In this document: positions 54,105-62,531 of the stretch, piece after piece | Layout: each line of letters opens with the position of its first letter | How positions within the stretch are numbered: the stretch's first letter is position 1 | Source of the DNA: Asticcacaulis benevestitus DSM 16100 = ATCC BAA-896 | GTDB lineage: Bacteria; Pseudomonadota; Alphaproteobacteria; Caulobacterales; Caulobacteraceae | Direction: 5' to 3' | Assembly: GCF_000376105.1 (NCBI RefSeq) | Contig: NZ_AQWM01000003.1 | Coordinates: 248,001-312,000, forward strand | DNA length: 64,000 nt | Notes under the pieces: generated by a model | What the model was told of the DNA's origin: nothing | What the model saw: only the letters and a program-made list of their open reading frames with translations | The model's database searches: none | Made by a program: the position numbers and the translations under genes

Positions 54105-56105
54105 TCAGAAATTATAGACCAGACCGACGCGCAGGTTGCGACCCGGCTCGACCACCGCATCCTTGGTCGACGAGGTGGCTTCGCGCATCTCGACATCGCC
54201 CAGATTACGCACCTCGGCGAACAGCGACACGTTCGGGGTTTCCGGCAGCTTGTAGGATGTGAAGACATTGACCGTGGTATAGCCCTCGGTCGGCGTCTCG
54301 AAGGTGCCCAGGCGCGATTTACGCGCATCGACCGTGCGGACCTCGGCGTAGGAATCCCACGTGCCGCCCTTGCTTTCCAGCTTGAGCGTCAGGGCCTGCG
54401 GCGGGATACGGACCACCGGTCCGATATCGGTGTCGCCATGGGTATAGTCATAGGCGAGGTTCAGGTTGAAGGCCTGTCCCCAGCGCTCGCCCAGGCGCGC
54501 ATTGCCCTCCAGTTCGAGGCCGTAGATATCGGCATTGGTCTGGACGTACTGGAAGACCGGCATACTGTCCTCGGTCGTGCCGGTGTCGCGCAGGTCGATG
54601 AAGTTGTCGAAGTGGCTGGTGTAGACATGGGCATCCAGGCTGAAACGCTGATTTTCCGACGACATCAGGTGACCCGTCAGTTCCAGGCTGTAGCCGACCT
54701 CGGTCTTGAAGTCAGGATTACCAATGATGAACTGGCCGGTGGCGGCATGCGGGCCATTGGCCAGCAGTTCGACATCAGCAGGGGCGCGTTCGGACCGCGT
54801 CAGGCTCAAGCCAACAAAAGTGTGCGCCGACGGGCGATAGAAGCTGCCGAGCGAGGCCGACACGGTGTCAAAATCGCGATTAAAGCCGGTTTCGTTCGAG
54901 GTGATGGTGGTCTGATCGACCCGCGCGCCGCCTTCGACGCCCCACTGACCGGAATCGTAGCGATATTGGCTGAACAGACCGTTCTGCTTGGTGGTGGTCG
55001 AGGGCACGAAGGCCTCTTCGCCAATGGCCTCGAAATCACGCTTCAGCGCACTGACGCCGACCGTGCCGCTGACCTTGCCCTGGCCGTCACGCACCAGAGC
55101 GGCGCGGAACTCCTCGCCTTTCGACAGGAACTGCGTACCGATATCAGCACCTTCATATTCGGCATGGTTATAGTCGGAATAGCCGGCCGACGCATCCAGG
55201 CGGTTGAAGCCGAGCCAGTTGAGATTGATACCGGCACGAGCGTCCCAGCGCTCCTGGTGCAGCCTGATGTTGACGTCCTGCTCGATGGCCGTGCCGTAGG
55301 TGTAGTCGGTGTCCTTGTAGCTGACGCCGGCAAAGCCGAAGTCACCGACATAGGAGACGCCGGCGCCGATATTGCGCATGTCCTGCGCCGAATTGGTCTG
55401 CTTGCTGCGCGTGTCAGGCGCCTCACCGGCGGCCTCACTGTAGCTCAGAAGCTGCGGCGGCACCGGGGTGTTGTAGTCCTGGGTCTTGTGATCGAAGGCA
55501 TCGAAGGTGAAGATCCACGGCCCCTTGCCGGCCTTGATATTGAAGGCGCCCTGCAGTCCTTCGTCGACCGTCGAGCCCTGTAGCGCGACGGTGCCCTCAT
55601 AGCCCTTGGCCGGCGCCTGGGTTGGGATGCGATCATCGATGACATTGACCACGCCACCGATAGCGTTGCCGCCATAAGCGAGCGCCGACGGTCCGCGCAG
55701 CACTTCGATGCGGCGGGCTTCGGTCGGGTCGCTCGGCACGGCGTGATCCTGCGACAGGGCCGACACATCGACCATGCCCATACCATTGTTCAGCACCAGG
55801 ACGCGGAAGCCTTCGAGGCCGCGGATGATCGGACGGCTGGCGCCCGGCGAAAAGCTCGACGAGCGGATGCCCGGCAGGTAGGCCAGCATGTCGCCCAGCC
55901 CTTGCGCCGGCTTCTGATCGATCTGGTCGCGCGTCAGGATATCGACGTGCGACATCAGCGCGTCCTTGTTGATCTTGTAGCCCGAGCCGGTGATGACCAC
56001 CTCTGTCGGCTTATCGTTAGCGGGGGCGGCATCCTCTGCGTGAGCGACGCTGGTCAGAGCCAGAAGGGAAAAGCTGCCTAGAAGAAGGGTTTTGTAAGCG
56101 GACAT
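54105..56105 (-). CDS. TonB-dependent receptor, ZnuD-like (zinc uptake)
   Basis: A 666-residue outer-membrane receptor with a signal peptide ending at VAHAED, a TonB-box region (PTEVVITG), the plug (DMLAYLPGIRSSSF, then RIEVLRGPSALAYGGNAIGGVVNVID) and a 22-strand barrel ending in GLVYNF. The plug and the short extended N-terminus resemble ZnuD-type zinc or haem receptors. It is divergent from zur across a 156-base gap with two dyads of the TGTTAC/GTTAT type. That makes zinc import under Zur control the likeliest role. Confidence 0.85.
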   Translation of the reverse strand: MSAYKTLLLGSFSLLALTSVAHAEDAAPANDKPTEVVITGSGYKINKDALMSHVDILTRDQIDQKPAQGLGDMLAYLPGIRSSSFSPGASRPIIRGLEGFRVLVLNNGMGMVDVSALSQDHAVPSDPTEARRIEVLRGPSALAYGGNAIGGVVNVIDDRIPTQAPAKGYEGTVALQGSTVDEGLQGAFNIKAGKGPWIFTFDAFDHKTQDYNTPVPPQLLSYSEAAGEAPDTRSKQTNSAQDMRNIGAGVSYVGDFGFAGVSYKDTDYTYGTAIEQDVNIRLHQERWDARAGINLNWLGFNRLDASAGYSDYNHAEYEGADIGTQFLSKGEEFRAALVRDGQGKVSGTVGVSALKRDFEAIGEEAFVPSTTTKQNGLFSQYRYDSGQWGVEGGARVDQTTITSNETGFNRDFDTVSASLGSFYRPSAHTFVGLSLTRSERAPADVELLANGPHAATGQFIIGNPDFKTEVGYSLELTGHLMSSENQRFSLDAHVYTSHFDNFIDLRDTGTTEDSMPVFQYVQTNADIYGLELEGNARLGERWGQAFNLNLAYDYTHGDTDIGPVVRIPPQALTLKLESKGGTWDSYAEVRTVDARKSRLGTFETPTEGYTTVNVFTSYKLPETPNVSLFAEVRNLGDVEMREATSSTKDAVVEPGRNLRVGLVYNF

Positions 56106-56149
56106 GCGGAGACCTCAGATCATGACCAGAATGGTGCACTGCCGCATTT

Positions 56150-56203
56150 GTTATGTAATAATATAACCAACGTCAAGCTCAATGTTACACTATTACGTAA
56201 CAT
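56150..56203. promoter_or_regulatory. Zur-like operators between the TonB receptor and zur
   Basis: Two A+T-rich dyads lie in the divergent gap. GTTATGTAATAATATAAC (56150-56167) has GTTAT/ATAAC arms. The second, 56182-56203, has ATGTTAC and GTAACAT arms eight bases apart. The half-sites resemble the TGTTAT-N3-ATAACA Zur box, with wider or overlapping spacing. They lie 45-62 bases before the receptor gene and 59-80 bases before zur. Confidence 0.6.
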
Positions 56204-56261
56204 CATGCCGTTTTTTTAGGGCGGCTTGCGAAACGGCGCGAGTCCTCTTAGCTTAGGGGGC

Positions 56262-56747
56262 ATGAGCCATAGTTGCGAACACACCCACGATCACGACCAT
56301 CACCTGAAACCGGACGCGCGTGCGGTCAGGCTCGAGGCAGCGCAAGCCCTTTGCCTGGAGGCCGGCGAGCGCATGACGTCATCGCGCCTGCGCACCTATG
56401 AGCTGATCCTTGAGGCCAATGCGCCGATCAAGGCCTATGATGTCATTGATCGCTTTCATCCCGATGGCGCGGCCAAGCCCCCCACCGTCTACCGCGCGCT
56501 CAGCTTTCTGGAGCAGATGGGCCTGATCCACCGCATCGAAAGCCTCAACGCCTTCGTGGCGTGCGATACCCATGATCACAAGCATACAGCAGGCTTTCTG
56601 CTGTGCGAATGTTGCGGCCAGAGTGAGGAAATCGCCATTCCTAATGTGCCGGAGATCGAGGCCAGCGCCGCCAAAACAGGCTTCAAGGTCAATCACATCA
56701 CGCTGGAAGCGCGTGGCCTGTGCAACGCCTGCCAGGCCAGCCACTAG
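56262..56747 (+). CDS. zur: Zinc uptake regulator, Fur family
   Basis: A 161-residue Fur-family repressor. It has a His-rich N-terminus (SHSCEHTHDHDHH), the winged helix (APIKAYDVIDRFHPDGAAKPPTVYRALSFLEQMGLIHRI), the metal site region FVACDTHDHKHTAGFLLC, and the structural Cys4 zinc set (CECCG and CNACQ). The many Cys and His residues and the missing Fe-type HHDH pattern favour Zur over Fur. ATG 56262 is chosen; GGGGG lies unusually close to it. It faces the ZnuD-like receptor gene. Confidence 0.87.
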   Translation: MSHSCEHTHDHDHHLKPDARAVRLEAAQALCLEAGERMTSSRLRTYELILEANAPIKAYDVIDRFHPDGAAKPPTVYRALSFLEQMGLIHRIESLNAFVACDTHDHKHTAGFLLCECCGQSEEIAIPNVPEIEASAAKTGFKVNHITLEARGLCNACQASH

Positions 56748-56789
56748 GCTGAGGGCGGCCCTCCGCCCGACCGTTCATCGCAACACGCT

Positions 56790-57755
56790 CTAAATCCAGC
56801 GCTTGTTTTTGAAGAGACCGAGCAAGGCGACCGTGATCAACACCATGATGACGCACACCGTCTCAAAGGCGTATTTCTGGTGCAGGAACGGCATGACGTC
56901 GAAATTCATGCCGTAGATGCTGGCGATCAGGGTCAGCGGCATGAAGATGACCGACACGATCGAGATCACCTTGACGATCAGGTTCTGCTCGACGTTGATC
57001 AGGCCCAGGGCCGCATCGAGCAGGAAGGCGATATTGCCCGACACATAGGTGGCGTGATCACTCAGCGAGGCGACGTCCTGGCTCATCGTAAGCAGGCGGT
57101 CGTGAAAATCACGCAGGCCGGCGCTGTTTTTCACACCCACCACCGGACGTTCAAGCCCCGCCGCGAAAACCGTCAGCCGGGTCAGCGAGACCAGTGAATC
57201 ACGGATCTTGACGATATCATTCTGCGCACCGCCGAGACGAATCAGCACATCTTCAAGCTTGGTCTTGCGTTTCGTGGTAAAGATAGATTTCGACAACTCA
57301 TCGATGCCGTGGCCGGTCTTCTCGATCAGGTCGGCGGTGCGGTCGATGATAATATCAAGCAGGTTGAGAAAGGTGGTCGGTCCGTCGACGCACATCGCTG
57401 GCTGCTTCTCGATATGATCGCTGAAAATCTTGAAGGATGCCGGCTCGATATAGCGGATGGTGACCAAACGCCCCCCCACCAGAACGAAGGTGACCGGCCC
57501 GGACTGAAGCTGTGCCGCACCGCCGAAAAAGGCGACCTGCGCGGTCATGAAGGCGGCGCCATCTTCCAGATAGAGCCGGCTCGACGCCTCGATTTCGGCC
57601 ATGTCCTCGCGCGTCGGTAAAAAGACGCCGAGGTGACCTTCGAGGCGAAGTTCTTCATCGCGGGTTGGATTGTAAAGATCGAGCCAAGTGACCGCAGGGC
57701 TGAAATTTTCAGGTCCGGCGGTGACGTGATGTCCTTGTGTGTGCAGTGTCAGCAC
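56790..57755 (-). CDS. CorA-family divalent cation transporter
   Basis: A 321-residue CorA-type protein. It has a large N-terminal cytoplasmic funnel and two C-terminal membrane helices. The pore signature YGMN is at residues 281-284, and the loop FDVMPFLHQKYA follows. It carries Mg2+ (or Co2+, Ni2+) across the inner membrane; the ZntB subgroup exports Zn2+. The gene converges on zur, so a zinc role is possible, but the loop after GMN does not settle it. Confidence 0.88.
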   Translation of the reverse strand: MLTLHTQGHHVTAGPENFSPAVTWLDLYNPTRDEELRLEGHLGVFLPTREDMAEIEASSRLYLEDGAAFMTAQVAFFGGAAQLQSGPVTFVLVGGRLVTIRYIEPASFKIFSDHIEKQPAMCVDGPTTFLNLLDIIIDRTADLIEKTGHGIDELSKSIFTTKRKTKLEDVLIRLGGAQNDIVKIRDSLVSLTRLTVFAAGLERPVVGVKNSAGLRDFHDRLLTMSQDVASLSDHATYVSGNIAFLLDAALGLINVEQNLIVKVISIVSVIFMPLTLIASIYGMNFDVMPFLHQKYAFETVCVIMVLITVALLGLFKNKRWI

Positions 57756-57833
57756 GGGTGCCCCTCGAACGACGTATGATCCGTTCTTTAGCCGGAAAGC
57801 CCGACGGGCGTAAAGTGGAGTTTAAGACGAAGC

Positions 57834-58748
57834 TTACGAACGCTGCTTAGCGCGGACGTGCGACTTTTCCGAGCCCTTGGCCTTGTGCTTACTCTTGGCG
57901 GAGGCCTTTTTGGCGATGGCTTTCTTGCCGGTGGCCTTCTCGGTCACCTTTTTCACCGGCTTAACGGCTTCGGGCTTGTCGGCATCAATCTGAGCGACCA
58001 GATCGGCGGCGGGCTTGCCCGAAACGTGCGCGGCGACAGTGACCGGCTTGACGCCCTGGAAGCCCTTGCTGTTGCCCGGCGAGAGCGCGGCCTTGAGATC
58101 GGCCGGGAGTTCGGCCGGTGTATTGGAATTCATGGCAATCTGCTGCGCCGGATGGGCAGCGGCGGGGGCCATAGTTTCAGGCTGGGCGATGGTGGTGACC
58201 TTGTCACCCATGCGAACCTGTTCGGCGTCCTGATAGATGAAGCCATAGGTCGGATAGACCGTGGTGCCGAGATCGTTCGATGGACCGTACCACACCTTGA
58301 CCTTGGACCAGTCACCCGATTCCGACACGTCCATTACGTTGACATTATCCTCAACCTGACCACGACGGCCATTGATCGGCGACCAGTTGGCGTGGGTGAC
58401 CTGGATATAGCGGTCGGTGATGATCTGCGAGACGACGGCGACGTGGCCGCGGCTCATCTTGCCCTGAGCCTTGAACACCAACACGGCGCCGGGCTTGGGG
58501 CGCGAGCCTTCTTCATAACGGTTGGTCGCCTTGCCCCACCACGTCCAGGCGTCGCCGAAAATCTGCATGCCGGTGAACTGGCGGGCAAAGGTGACGCATT
58601 GAAGATAGGCGGAGTCGGCGGCGGACTTGTGTGCGACCTTGACAGCAGGGGCCTTGCCGGCTTTATGTGCTTTTTCCTTGGCTTCAACCGAGCCGACGGC
58701 GCACAGGGTAAGTAGGGCAAAAGCGAAAGCCGACACGGTTTTTTTCAC
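57834..58748 (-). CDS. Secreted CHAP-domain amidase/endopeptidase
   Basis: A 304-residue protein with a signal peptide (KKTVSAFAFALLTLCAVGSVEA). The CHAP domain spans about residues 40-165: YLQCVTFARQFTG has the catalytic Cys, GKMSRGHVAVVSQ the His, and VTHANWSP the third polar residue. A linker follows, then a Lys/Ala-rich, very basic tail (about 240-304) that could bind anionic polymers. It probably cuts peptidoglycan in the periplasm. The start is GTG 58748, chosen because it gives a normal signal peptide; GTG 58757 is also in frame. Confidence 0.83.
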   Translation of the reverse strand: MKKTVSAFAFALLTLCAVGSVEAKEKAHKAGKAPAVKVAHKSAADSAYLQCVTFARQFTGMQIFGDAWTWWGKATNRYEEGSRPKPGAVLVFKAQGKMSRGHVAVVSQIITDRYIQVTHANWSPINGRRGQVEDNVNVMDVSESGDWSKVKVWYGPSNDLGTTVYPTYGFIYQDAEQVRMGDKVTTIAQPETMAPAAAHPAQQIAMNSNTPAELPADLKAALSPGNSKGFQGVKPVTVAAHVSGKPAADLVAQIDADKPEAVKPVKKVTEKATGKKAIAKKASAKSKHKAKGSEKSHVRAKQRS

Positions 58749-58838
58749 GCAACACACTCATTAACTGTTAGTCCCGTGTCTTTGCTACAACAGAAAAATT
58801 AATTTTCAAATACCTTTTCGCCCCCTCGGGGTAAAAAA

Positions 58839-59936
58839 TTAACCTTGTTTAACCCACGAATACGTGATCATTCCGTGAAGTCGTTCGCCATAGTGCCGCA
58901 CAATCTTGCGGAACGGACGCTCCACCAGATGGTGCGCCAGCATCGAAAGCGGCACCAAAGCCAGCAATCCGGCAAACCACCAGACAAACGGCAGGGCCGC
59001 GTGATCGGTGCCAAGCAGCGCGTTGGCTCCCTTGAGATACAGCCATTTCCACGGCACATAGATCATGTAGGTGGCGAAGGAGATCTCCCCGAGATAGACG
59101 AGGACTTTACCTGACATCAGGCCCTTGCCATTTTGGCCCAAGCCGGAAATCGACAATACCAAGAGCCCCAGCGCGATCACGATCAGGATATCCGACTGCG
59201 CGAAGCTCGCGGCCAGGATCACGGTCAAAAGCGCCATCGCCGTGCCGGCCAGAGCCACCCATGGTTTCGATACCGCGCCGGAGCGCCAGGCCAGATAGAG
59301 CGCACTGCCATAGAGGAAGCTCGGCACGATTCGCAGGGCGCCCCACTGAAAGGTGGCACGGGTCAGGTTGAAGCCGGCCAGGGCCGAAAAAGCGAGATTG
59401 AGCGCGATCAGGAAGGCGATGGCCAGCGAAACCGCCAGAACCGGGCGTTCGCGCAGGCGCCACGCCACAAAGGCCACCGCCGGAAAGGCGAGATAGGCGA
59501 ACCATTCGGCAGAAATCGACCACGAAGGATGATTGAACGAAGCGGAGGGCGCCAGTCCCCAGGCCTGGGTCAGGGTCAGGTGCGCCGGCAGGGCGGCCCA
59601 GTTGGCGGCGTTGTCATCGAGCGTCACGCCCTTGATCGCGGCAGCCGTGATCAGCAGAAGCGTAAACAGCAGGGTTGCGATATGCAGGGGATAGACGCGC
59701 GCCAGCCTGTGAATCGTGAACTGGCCGTATTTGAAACGTCCCTCGCCGTAGCTGTCGAGATAGACATAGGAGAGGATGAAACCGGACAGCACGAAGAACA
59801 GATCGACGCCGAGATAGCCCTTATCGAGCACGCCCAGGCTGACATTGCCGCTCAGTTCGTGAATATAGGTATAGAGCACCACCCAGAGGGCTGCGAAAAA
59901 GCGCAGCGATGTCAGAGGCTTCAGGTGATCATTCAT
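58839..59936 (-). CDS. Acyltransferase-3 family membrane protein
   Basis: A 365-residue membrane protein of the acyltransferase-3 (OafA/OatA) family with about ten helices. The opening LTSLRFFAALWVVLYTYIHE has its His, GVDLFFVLSGFILSYVY is the second signature and RRLARVYPLH-like HRLARVYPLH the third. It moves acyl groups, often acetyl, onto surface polysaccharide, peptidoglycan or lipids. No sugar-biosynthesis genes flank it, so its acceptor is unknown. It lacks the periplasmic SGNH domain found in some relatives. Confidence 0.86.
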   Translation of the reverse strand: MNDHLKPLTSLRFFAALWVVLYTYIHELSGNVSLGVLDKGYLGVDLFFVLSGFILSYVYLDSYGEGRFKYGQFTIHRLARVYPLHIATLLFTLLLITAAAIKGVTLDDNAANWAALPAHLTLTQAWGLAPSASFNHPSWSISAEWFAYLAFPAVAFVAWRLRERPVLAVSLAIAFLIALNLAFSALAGFNLTRATFQWGALRIVPSFLYGSALYLAWRSGAVSKPWVALAGTAMALLTVILAASFAQSDILIVIALGLLVLSISGLGQNGKGLMSGKVLVYLGEISFATYMIYVPWKWLYLKGANALLGTDHAALPFVWWFAGLLALVPLSMLAHHLVERPFRKIVRHYGERLHGMITYSWVKQG

Positions 59937-60071
59937 AACTCCGGCCTTCCCGCCGCCTCTTCCCCGAAAGAAGCGGAATTGTCTTGAAATTGGCGCCTCA
60001 AAGGCGAACGGAACGGTCCATGCAGGAAGTGTGCCGGAATTTGTTACATAAACTGTAAATGGGCATAGAGA

Positions 60072-60100
60072 AGCCCTCCGGGCACAGTGACCGGAGGGCT
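60072..60100 (-). terminator. Stem-loop after ydbL
   Basis: Minus strand AGCCCTCCGG, 9-base loop, CCGGAGGGCT, then TCTCT. A perfect 10-bp stem about 27 bases past the ydbL stop, with a poor T-run. Confidence 0.6.
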
Positions 60101-60126
60101 ATTTCATGTCAAAATCAAGGTGACGC

Positions 60127-60513
60127 TTACTTTTTCACCCAGGCACCGTTGGCATCCTGATAATATTCACCGGCCTTCAACTTCGGCACGATGACATTGG
60201 CGTAGGCCGAAATGCCGGCGGCTTCGGACGAGACGCCGTTCTTGGCTGCGGCCTGACCATAGACGCTGCGGCGACCGGCATTGATTTCATCAACCGCGGC
60301 CTTGGTGGCGGCGTCGCCACCGCCTGATACGAAGGCGAGGTAGCCGGTATTGCCTTCACCGACAACGCCCTTGCTCTTGGCGGCATCGACCAGCGCCTTG
60401 GACGCGGCGACATCGGCATAGGCGGGCGCGATCACGACGGCGCTGACCGCGACGACCGAGCCAGCCAGGGCGGCGGCGGTCAGTACGGCTTTCAGCAGAG
60501 ATGTCTTTTTCAT
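60127..60513 (-). CDS. ydbL: YdbL-family (DUF1318) periplasmic protein
   Basis: A 128-residue protein with a signal peptide ending at AYAD. The rest follows DUF1318: KALVDAAKSKGVVGEGNTGYL, VDEINAGRRSVYGQAAAKNGVS and the end GEYYQDANGAWVKK. In E. coli ydbL is the third gene of ydbH-ynbE-ydbL, where YdbH bridges the two membranes for phospholipid transport and YdbL is thought to help the YnbE-YdbH complex form correctly. ATG 60513 is chosen over GTG 60525. It follows ynbE by 23 bases. Confidence 0.85.
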   Translation of the reverse strand: MKKTSLLKAVLTAAALAGSVVAVSAVVIAPAYADVAASKALVDAAKSKGVVGEGNTGYLAFVSGGGDAATKAAVDEINAGRRSVYGQAAAKNGVSSEAAGISAYANVIVPKLKAGEYYQDANGAWVKK

Positions 60514-60536
60514 AGCGTTTCTCACTTTCCCAGCGT

Positions 60537-60719
60537 TTAGAACAGGTTCGGATTCTCTTGGACGAGCGCTTTCACGTCCTGATCCAATTGAACCTTCACA
60601 TTGACGTCGAGCTTGGCGTAGATTGGCGCCAGGTTGACGTTGACATTGACCGAGGGCGTGCAGGCCATCAGCGCGGACGCGCTAAAAACCAGAGCTGCCG
60701 CCGCAATCGCTTTTCTCAT
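60537..60719 (-). CDS. ynbE: YnbE-family outer-membrane lipoprotein
   Basis: A 60-residue lipoprotein. The signal peptide ends in a good lipobox (SALMAC), and the mature part is a short beta-strand-like SVNVNVNLAPIYAKLDVNVKVQLD, as in YnbE. YnbE is reported to stack onto the C-terminal end of YdbH at the outer membrane to complete the bridge. ATG 60719 has GAGGGAG upstream. It leads a two-gene unit with ydbL; its partner ydbH lies 1.8 kb upstream, beyond two genes on the opposite strand. Confidence 0.82.
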   Translation of the reverse strand: MRKAIAAAALVFSASALMACTPSVNVNVNLAPIYAKLDVNVKVQLDQDVKALVQENPNLF

Positions 60720-60850
60720 AAATGGCTCCCTCATCATCGAGCTGTAACTTCCAGACTATAATAATGGCAGATATAGGCTGAACCGTGGCTGAACGGAAAT
60801 GAGAATTTTTGTCGCGTGACTTTTCCGGCAGGCCTTGGGATGATGCCGGC

Positions 60851-61891
60851 ATGTTGTCCTCAGATACCCTGCCCGACACGCCAATCACTGCCCGCCGCAA
60901 GGGCAGGCTCAACATATGGCAATCCCTGTGGCTGCGCGCCGTGCTGGTGCTCGTGCTGCTCGGCATTGCGCTCGCCGGTCACTGGTTCGATCGCGGCGGC
61001 CTGAGAGATAATGTTGATGGCGATGTCTCCTTCTCCGATGTGGTCTATTTTACCGCCATCACCGTCACCACGGTCGGTTATGGCGATATCACGCCAGTCA
61101 CCGACCGGGCGCGCATGTTCGATACCTTCGTCGTCACGCCGGTACGGCTTTTTATCTGGATAATCTTTTTCGGCACGGCCTATACTCTGGCCCTGAAAAG
61201 CACCTGGGAACAGATCAGGACACGCATGATCCGCAAAGGCCTCAAGGACCACATCATCATCTACGGCTATGGCGCCACCGGCGAAGCCGCCGTGGGCGAA
61301 CTGCTGCGTCAGGGCGTCAAGCCCACCGGCGTCGTCGTGGTCGATCAAAGTGCGGCGCGCATCACTGCCGCCGTGGAGCGCGGCGTGACCGGCATCGAGG
61401 GGGACGCCACCTATAACGCCACTCAGGCGGCGGCGTGCGTCAAGACCGCGCGTTCGGTGATGGTCTGCACCCACCGCGACGATTCCACCGTGCTGATTGT
61501 GCTGAGCGCCCGCCAGATGAACGCGCAGGTGCCGATCAGCGCCACGGTCCGCGCGACGGAAAACGAGGACCTGATCCGTCAGGCCGGCGCGACCAACATC
61601 ATCAATCCGGTCAGCATGGCCGGCCATCTGCTGGCGCGCACCTCCGAAGGCCCGCACGTGGTCGATTGCATCGCCGATCTGGCCTCGGCCGACGGCAGCG
61701 TAGTCCTGCGCGAACGCGAGGTGACCAGCGCCGAGATCGGCCATCCGTTGAGCGGCCTGACCACCGGCAAGGGCCTGCGCATTTCACGCCACGGCAAGAT
61801 CTACGGCTATTGGGAAAAGCCAGCGCAAACCCTGCAAGCCGGCGATGTCATCGTCGAGATCGCCCGCACGGAGACTTCGTCAGGGCGCTAA
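60851..61891 (+). CDS. Two-TM potassium channel with RCK (TrkA-N) domain
   Basis: A 346-residue channel of the MthK/Kch type. TM1 spans about residues 24-46, the pore helix leads to the filter TVGYGD (residues 74-79), and TM2 about 95-120. The cytoplasmic RCK domain starts HIIIYGYGATGEAAVGELL with a GxGxxG nucleotide fold and is followed by a TrkA-C-like region (REVTSAEIGHPLSGL). It conducts K+ and is gated by ligand binding to the RCK ring. ATG 60851 is preferred over a TTG at 60809. It is divergent from ynbE and breaks the ydbH-ynbE-ydbL gene order. Confidence 0.88.
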   Translation: MLSSDTLPDTPITARRKGRLNIWQSLWLRAVLVLVLLGIALAGHWFDRGGLRDNVDGDVSFSDVVYFTAITVTTVGYGDITPVTDRARMFDTFVVTPVRLFIWIIFFGTAYTLALKSTWEQIRTRMIRKGLKDHIIIYGYGATGEAAVGELLRQGVKPTGVVVVDQSAARITAAVERGVTGIEGDATYNATQAAACVKTARSVMVCTHRDDSTVLIVLSARQMNAQVPISATVRATENEDLIRQAGATNIINPVSMAGHLLARTSEGPHVVDCIADLASADGSVVLREREVTSAEIGHPLSGLTTGKGLRISRHGKIYGYWEKPAQTLQAGDVIVEIARTETSSGR

Positions 61892-61933
61892 CCCTACCCG
61901 AAGGATTTTGCCTATAGCACTGAAAGGTCTGTC

Positions 61934-62479
61934 ATGAGCAAGTTTGTGCTGGAAATGAATGTCTCGCTTGATGGCTATGTCGACGATCTGGGCAGCAACC
62001 TTGTTATGGGGGCGCCAAGTCAAAAGCACTTCCATTACTGGATCGAGACCATACAGAGCTATACCGGCAGTATCTACGGTCGGCGCATGTACGAGGTCAT
62101 GCGCTACTGGGACGAGGATCATCCGGAATGGGATGAGCCGCTGCGTACATTTGCTGTCGCCTGGCGAAAACTGCCGAAATGGGTTGTCTCCCGCACGCTC
62201 TCTGACACCGGCCCGAACACCACGCTCATTTCCGGTGATATCGAGGCGCAAGTCCGTGACCTAAAGGCGCGCACGGAGGGGACGATTAGCGTCTCCGGTC
62301 CGGAACTCGCCTGCCTGATGACCCAGCTTGGGCTGATCGACGAATACCGCCTCCACTTGCGTCCCTTTGTCCTGGGCCAGGGCAAGCCGTTTTTCCACGA
62401 GAGCCGCCCGCGCCTTCATCTGGTGTCAAACGCGCTGATTGATGACGAAACCCTTTACCTGGTCTACGTGCCGGCCTAA
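61934..62479 (+). CDS. Dihydrofolate reductase-like (RibD C-terminal fold) protein
   Basis: A 181-residue protein of the YwjB/YyaP-type DHFR-like family: FVLEMNVSLDGYVDD at the start, YGRRMYEVMRYW in the middle, ISVSGPELACLMTQLGLIDEYRLHLRPFVLGQGKPFF at the end. Members bind NADPH, but most have no known substrate. It follows the K+ channel gene by 42 bases on the same strand, so the two are probably co-transcribed. The pair sits between ydbH and ynbE, which run the other way. Confidence 0.85.
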   Translation: MSKFVLEMNVSLDGYVDDLGSNLVMGAPSQKHFHYWIETIQSYTGSIYGRRMYEVMRYWDEDHPEWDEPLRTFAVAWRKLPKWVVSRTLSDTGPNTTLISGDIEAQVRDLKARTEGTISVSGPELACLMTQLGLIDEYRLHLRPFVLGQGKPFFHESRPRLHLVSNALIDDETLYLVYVPA

Positions 62480-62531
62480 CCGAATCTGCCCTTGGATATG
62501 AGCACCGTGTCGCTTTGCACCGCCATCAGGG

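Noticed and set aside
56790-57755. Calling the CorA-like protein a zinc exporter ZntB because it neighbours zur
   Set aside because: The genes are convergent, not an operon, and the pore region alone does not separate CorA from ZntB.
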